Source: Muribaculaceae bacterium
GTDB lineage: Bacteria > Bacteroidota > Bacteroidia > Bacteroidales > Muribaculaceae
DNA length: 61,874 nt
Reading direction: 5' to 3'
NCBI GenBank assembly: GCA_022509125.1
Contig: JAFLTU010000008.1
Location: 1-61,874 of the forward strand
The notes beneath the pieces were generated by a model. It had not been told where the DNA came from. It was given only the letters and a program-made list of their open reading frames with translations, and made no database searches. Both the position numbers and the translations under genes were made by a program. How positions within the stretch are numbered: the first letter of the stretch is position 1; every line of letters starts with the position of its first letter. Below are positions 58,705 to 61,874 of the stretch, piece after piece.

Positions 58705-61700
58705 GTGTTTTTAGACGTGAATAAAATAAGCGGCAACCTATCCACCCGACGGGGGTTGGGCCAGGGGATGGGCGTTAGTGTCCTTCTCCTTCTCTTTCTA
58801 TTGCTTTCAGCCTGCTCCGCAAAGAAAAACACACCGGCCACTCGTCAATGGCAGGCCTTCAATACGCGCTATAACGTCTATTTCAACGGAGCTGAACACT
58901 ACAAAGAAACCCTTTCCGAACTTGAACGCACCTACGAAGACGACTATACCCGCCAGCTTCTGATGCATCCTGTGGAGGCAAAGGAGGAGCCTAAGCTGCC
59001 ACAACCCTCGGGGGACTTCACGCGCACAATCGAGAAGATGCAGAAGGCCATCCAGCTCCATTCCATCACCAAAAAGCCGGCTCGACGCAACTCTTCGGCC
59101 AAGGAGAAAGCCTTTCGGGCTCGCGAAGAGTTCAATCCCTTCCTCCATAACGCATGGCTCATGATGGGGCGGGGGCAATATTACAATGGCGACTTTCTGG
59201 GAGCAGCTTCAACATTCCTTTATATATCCAAACATTTCACTTGGCTTCCGGAGGTGGTCACCGAGGCGAGGCTATGGCAGGCCAGGGCCTATTGTGCGCT
59301 CAACTGGAGCTATGAGGCCGAGAATGTGTTGCATTTAGTGAAGGAAAAAGACCTGACCAGCAAAAGCCTTCGCTTCCTCTATAACTTTGTGGAGGCCGAT
59401 TTCCTAATAAGAAACGGGCAACCTGAAGCCGCTATCCCCCATCTGACAATGGCTGCCAAGGGCTCTTCGGGTTCGCAGAAAACCAGATTGTGGTTTCTAT
59501 TAGGGCAGCTTTATGAAAATTTAGGGCAGAAACAAAATGCCTATATGGCTTTCAAGAAAGCCGAAGGGGGCCCCGCTACGCCTTACCGCACCAAATTCAA
59601 TGCACGCATCAAACAAAGCGAAGTCTTCACAGGAAGCGACATCCGAAAGGAGGTGAATTCCCTGAAGGCCATGACGCGATATGCCCGAAACCACGAGTTT
59701 CTCGACCAGATTTATTATGCCATCGGCAATCTATATCTTTCACGTAAAGATACCGTTGCAGCCATCGAAAACTATAGCTTGGCTGTTAAGAAATCGCAGC
59801 GACAGGGTATAGATATGGGAATGGCGCAATTGGCTTTAGGCAATATTTATTTCGCCCAAAGGAAATATGTGGAGGCCCAACCATGTTATTCGGAGGCAAT
59901 CCCTTTTCTTACTGAGACCTATCCCGACTATAAGGTGTTGAAACGGCGAAGCGACGTGCTCGACGAGTTGGCTGTCTATGCCGGTAATGTAGAGCTTCAA
60001 GACTCCTTGATAGCTCTCTCGAAGCTTACGCCGGAGGAACAGGAGGAGGTGGCCAAACGCCTTGTTGCCGAGCTGGAGCGTCAAGAGAAGCTTGCCAAGG
60101 AGGAGGCGGACCGAGAGGCCTATCTGGCTCAACAACAACAAAACGGGATGATCAACGACAACTCGGCGGCCATCCCGGGCTTCCAGATGAACGGCGACAA
60201 CAGCTGGTATTTCTATAACACTTACACCAAAAATGCGGGTAAGACACAATTCCAACGTAAATGGGGTTCGCGTCGCCTCGAAGACGACTGGCGTCGCCGC
60301 AATAAGACCACCTTCAGTTTCGAAGAGCCAGAAGACGAAGAAACGGAGGATGAGGAGGCTTTAGAGATGGTGGCTGCCAATGATTCCGTGGCTCAGCCTG
60401 ATGCCGACCTTCTCAAGAGGGAGAGCGACCCCCACTATGTGGAATATTATCTTAAGCAGATTCCCAAAACCGAGGAAGATCTGGAGGTGGCCAATGAGGT
60501 TATACAAGAGGGTCTCTACAATATGGGCCTCATTCTCAAAGACAAGCTTGAAGACTATGGGGCAGCCCGCTATGAGTTTACCCGGCTCGAAGATCGCTAT
60601 CCTGACAATGTCTACAGTCTGGAGGTCTACTATAACCTTTATCTGATGGCCGCCCGCGAAGACAACAAAGCCTTGGCCGAGGAGTGGCGCCAAAAAATTC
60701 TCACACGTTTCCCTGAGTCCAATTATGGCCTGGCTATGCGCGACCCGAATTATTTCGAGCATCTTCGCCAGATGCATCAGTTGCAGGAGGGAATGTATGA
60801 CAAAGCCTACACGGCATATTTAGACAACAACAATTCCGTGGTTCATTCCCTGACGCAGGAAATGGAGGATACCTATCCATTATCGCCCATACTCTCTAAA
60901 TTTGTGTTTATCGACGGACTTTCCTATTTCACAGAGGGCGACAATGAGAAATTTCAGGAACGTCTCACCGAATTGCTTCAGAAATGGCCCGACACCGACA
61001 TGACCGACATGGCGTCGGCTATACTTAAGGGACTGAAGGGAGGACGCACACTCTATTCCTCCGGAGAGAATTCTCGTGGAATGATTTGGCAGACACGGCT
61101 CACTGAGGGTCAGGAAGAAACCCTTGAGGCCGACGGGCTTCCGGCACGCTTTGAACGCGACCCGGATGCACCCCAATATCTTGTGCTCGCCTTCCCTAGG
61201 GATTCAATCAACCCCAACTTAGTGCTCTATGAAGTGGCCCGATTCAATTTCTCTTCGTTTATTGTAAAGGATTTTGACCTCGAGCAAATGAGTTTCTCCA
61301 ACATCGGGCTACTGATAGTCAAAGGATTTTCCAATCTTAAAGAACTGGAGCATTACCGGACCGTTATGGAGAATTCGGATCTCGACCTGCCGTCGGAAGT
61401 TATGCCCATTATGATCAGCAAGGCGAATTTCGAGCTTCTGCTGCGCGAGGGTCGCACTTTTGAGGAATATTTCCGATTCCGGGAGGAGGATGCTGCCGAG
61501 CAGGTTGAGGCTGAAGTGATGGAAGGTATGGACCTTGAGCCTGCGGAAGACGAAGGTGAAATGGATCAAGAAGAGGGTGAAAATATTGAGGAGGGAGGCC
61601 ATCAGACAGAAGAAGAGGGGGGAGACTATGAGAAAGAAGCCGAGGAGAAAGGCGTAGCGCATGATGAGGAGGATATAAAGAGCGGCCCTGAAGGAGATGA

Positions 61701-61749
61701 AGAAATTGAAGGGGAAACCGGGGATAATACCGGGGATAATGAATTTTAG
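58705..61749 (+). CDS. PorW/SprE-like T9SS-associated TPR lipoprotein
   Basis: This TPR lipoprotein of up to 1014 aa resembles SprE (gliding Bacteroidota) and PorW (Porphyromonas), which support the type IX secretion system. The reading starts at GTG 58705 so that basic residues (STRRG) precede the hydrophobic core; the lipobox is LSAC (Cys37). An ATG at 58768 would leave a signal peptide without charge. NTRYNVYFNGAEHYKETLSE near 53-72 is the family mark, and TPR units fill about 130-740, for example YAIGNLYLSRKDTVAAIENY. The last 90 residues are strongly acidic (Glu/Asp/Gly), which is unusual. No other T9SS gene is in the window. Confidence 0.82.
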   Translation: MFLDVNKISGNLSTRRGLGQGMGVSVLLLLFLLLSACSAKKNTPATRQWQAFNTRYNVYFNGAEHYKETLSELERTYEDDYTRQLLMHPVEAKEEPKLPQPSGDFTRTIEKMQKAIQLHSITKKPARRNSSAKEKAFRAREEFNPFLHNAWLMMGRGQYYNGDFLGAASTFLYISKHFTWLPEVVTEARLWQARAYCALNWSYEAENVLHLVKEKDLTSKSLRFLYNFVEADFLIRNGQPEAAIPHLTMAAKGSSGSQKTRLWFLLGQLYENLGQKQNAYMAFKKAEGGPATPYRTKFNARIKQSEVFTGSDIRKEVNSLKAMTRYARNHEFLDQIYYAIGNLYLSRKDTVAAIENYSLAVKKSQRQGIDMGMAQLALGNIYFAQRKYVEAQPCYSEAIPFLTETYPDYKVLKRRSDVLDELAVYAGNVELQDSLIALSKLTPEEQEEVAKRLVAELERQEKLAKEEADREAYLAQQQQNGMINDNSAAIPGFQMNGDNSWYFYNTYTKNAGKTQFQRKWGSRRLEDDWRRRNKTTFSFEEPEDEETEDEEALEMVAANDSVAQPDADLLKRESDPHYVEYYLKQIPKTEEDLEVANEVIQEGLYNMGLILKDKLEDYGAARYEFTRLEDRYPDNVYSLEVYYNLYLMAAREDNKALAEEWRQKILTRFPESNYGLAMRDPNYFEHLRQMHQLQEGMYDKAYTAYLDNNNSVVHSLTQEMEDTYPLSPILSKFVFIDGLSYFTEGDNEKFQERLTELLQKWPDTDMTDMASAILKGLKGGRTLYSSGENSRGMIWQTRLTEGQEETLEADGLPARFERDPDAPQYLVLAFPRDSINPNLVLYEVARFNFSSFIVKDFDLEQMSFSNIGLLIVKGFSNLKELEHYRTVMENSDLDLPSEVMPIMISKANFELLLREGRTFEEYFRFREEDAAEQVEAEVMEGMDLEPAEDEGEMDQEEGENIEEGGHQTEEEGGDYEKEAEEKGVAHDEEDIKSGPEGDEEIEGETGDNTGDNEF

Positions 61750-61769
61750 GGCTACTTTTTTTGTTGAAA

Positions 61770-61801
61770 TTTGGAAAATTAAGGAAATAGCCTTACCTTT
61801 G
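61770..61801 (+). promoter_or_regulatory. Consensus promoter of tRNA-Glu
   Basis: TTTG (61770-61773), 20-base spacer, TACCTTTG (61794-61801), about 20 bases before the tRNA 5' end: full match to the Bacteroidota pattern. Confidence 0.78.
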
Positions 61802-61821
61802 CACCGCAAAAGTAAGCGATT

Positions 61822-61874
61822 GGCCCATTCGTCTATCGGTTAGGACGAGAGATTTTCATTCTCTAAAGAGCAGT
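61822..61874 (+). tRNA. tRNA-Glu (anticodon TTC), truncated by window end
   Basis: GGCCCAT acceptor arm, D-arm GTCTATCGGTTAGGAC, anticodon stem AGAGA/TCTCT with loop TTTTCAT reading anticodon TTC. The variable loop follows and the T-arm lies outside the window. It closely resembles known Bacteroidales tRNA-Glu. Confidence 0.9.

Overview
The window reads as chromosomal DNA of a Bacteroidales bacterium (Bacteroidota). A Muribaculaceae-like gut lineage is my best guess, but family level is inference. The support is a run of fimbrillin-type lipoproteins with SxxC-type lipoboxes, DUF4271 next to hemD, a PorW/SprE-type T9SS lipoprotein, an AarC/Ach1-type CoA transferase, A-rich ribosome sites, and promoters of the Bacteroidota form TTTG-N19/20-TAnnTTTG. 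Five such promoters match fully at both boxes.

Layout. 1-870: AT-rich left end with a decayed DUF1016 (PDDEXK nuclease family) remnant running off the edge and an unrecognised 224-aa protein. 1152-5514: esterase, SpoIID-domain protein, a small HTH-like Bacteroidales protein convergent with a membrane Ser/Thr kinase, and a 57-aa membrane protein. 5669-10964: secreted hydrolases, namely a GDPD lipoprotein and a GH3 glucosidase on the minus strand and a GH18 lipoprotein and a ThuA-like protein on the plus strand. A 10-bp inverted repeat flanks the GH18 -7 box. 11008-22197: seven consecutive fimbrillin-like lipoprotein genes on the minus strand, driven by a consensus promoter that has four direct repeats just upstream. 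Six of the seven carry a TR(A/G) motif where fimbrillin propeptides are cleaved.

22690-34276: housekeeping and metabolism: RNase R tail-to-tail (59-bp coding overlap) with an RSH protein whose synthetase active site looks lost, a GH13 amylase lipoprotein, a small TM/TPR-like protein, a glycosyltransferase coupled to alanine dehydrogenase, MiaB, and a succinate/acetyl-CoA transferase. 34312-39989: a tightly overlapping minus-strand operon (epimerase, DUF4271, HemD, and a 982-aa REC-REC-ATP-grasp fusion). 40092-45516: plus-strand glycosyltransferase, WYL regulator, CBS-nucleotidyltransferase, Obg, and a lysophospholipid-type acyltransferase.

45622-53834: five minus-strand genes for envelope proteins (DUF2167, a single-TM protein, a WD40 lipoprotein, and two related TPR proteins, one ending in a retropepsin domain). 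This is the least described functional unit here and my first candidate for a new system. 54255-61874: small membrane protein, hairpins, MutS, MgtE, a PorW/SprE-like lipoprotein with a very acidic tail, and a tRNA-Glu(TTC) cut by the right edge.

All functions are read from motifs by eye; no searches were run.
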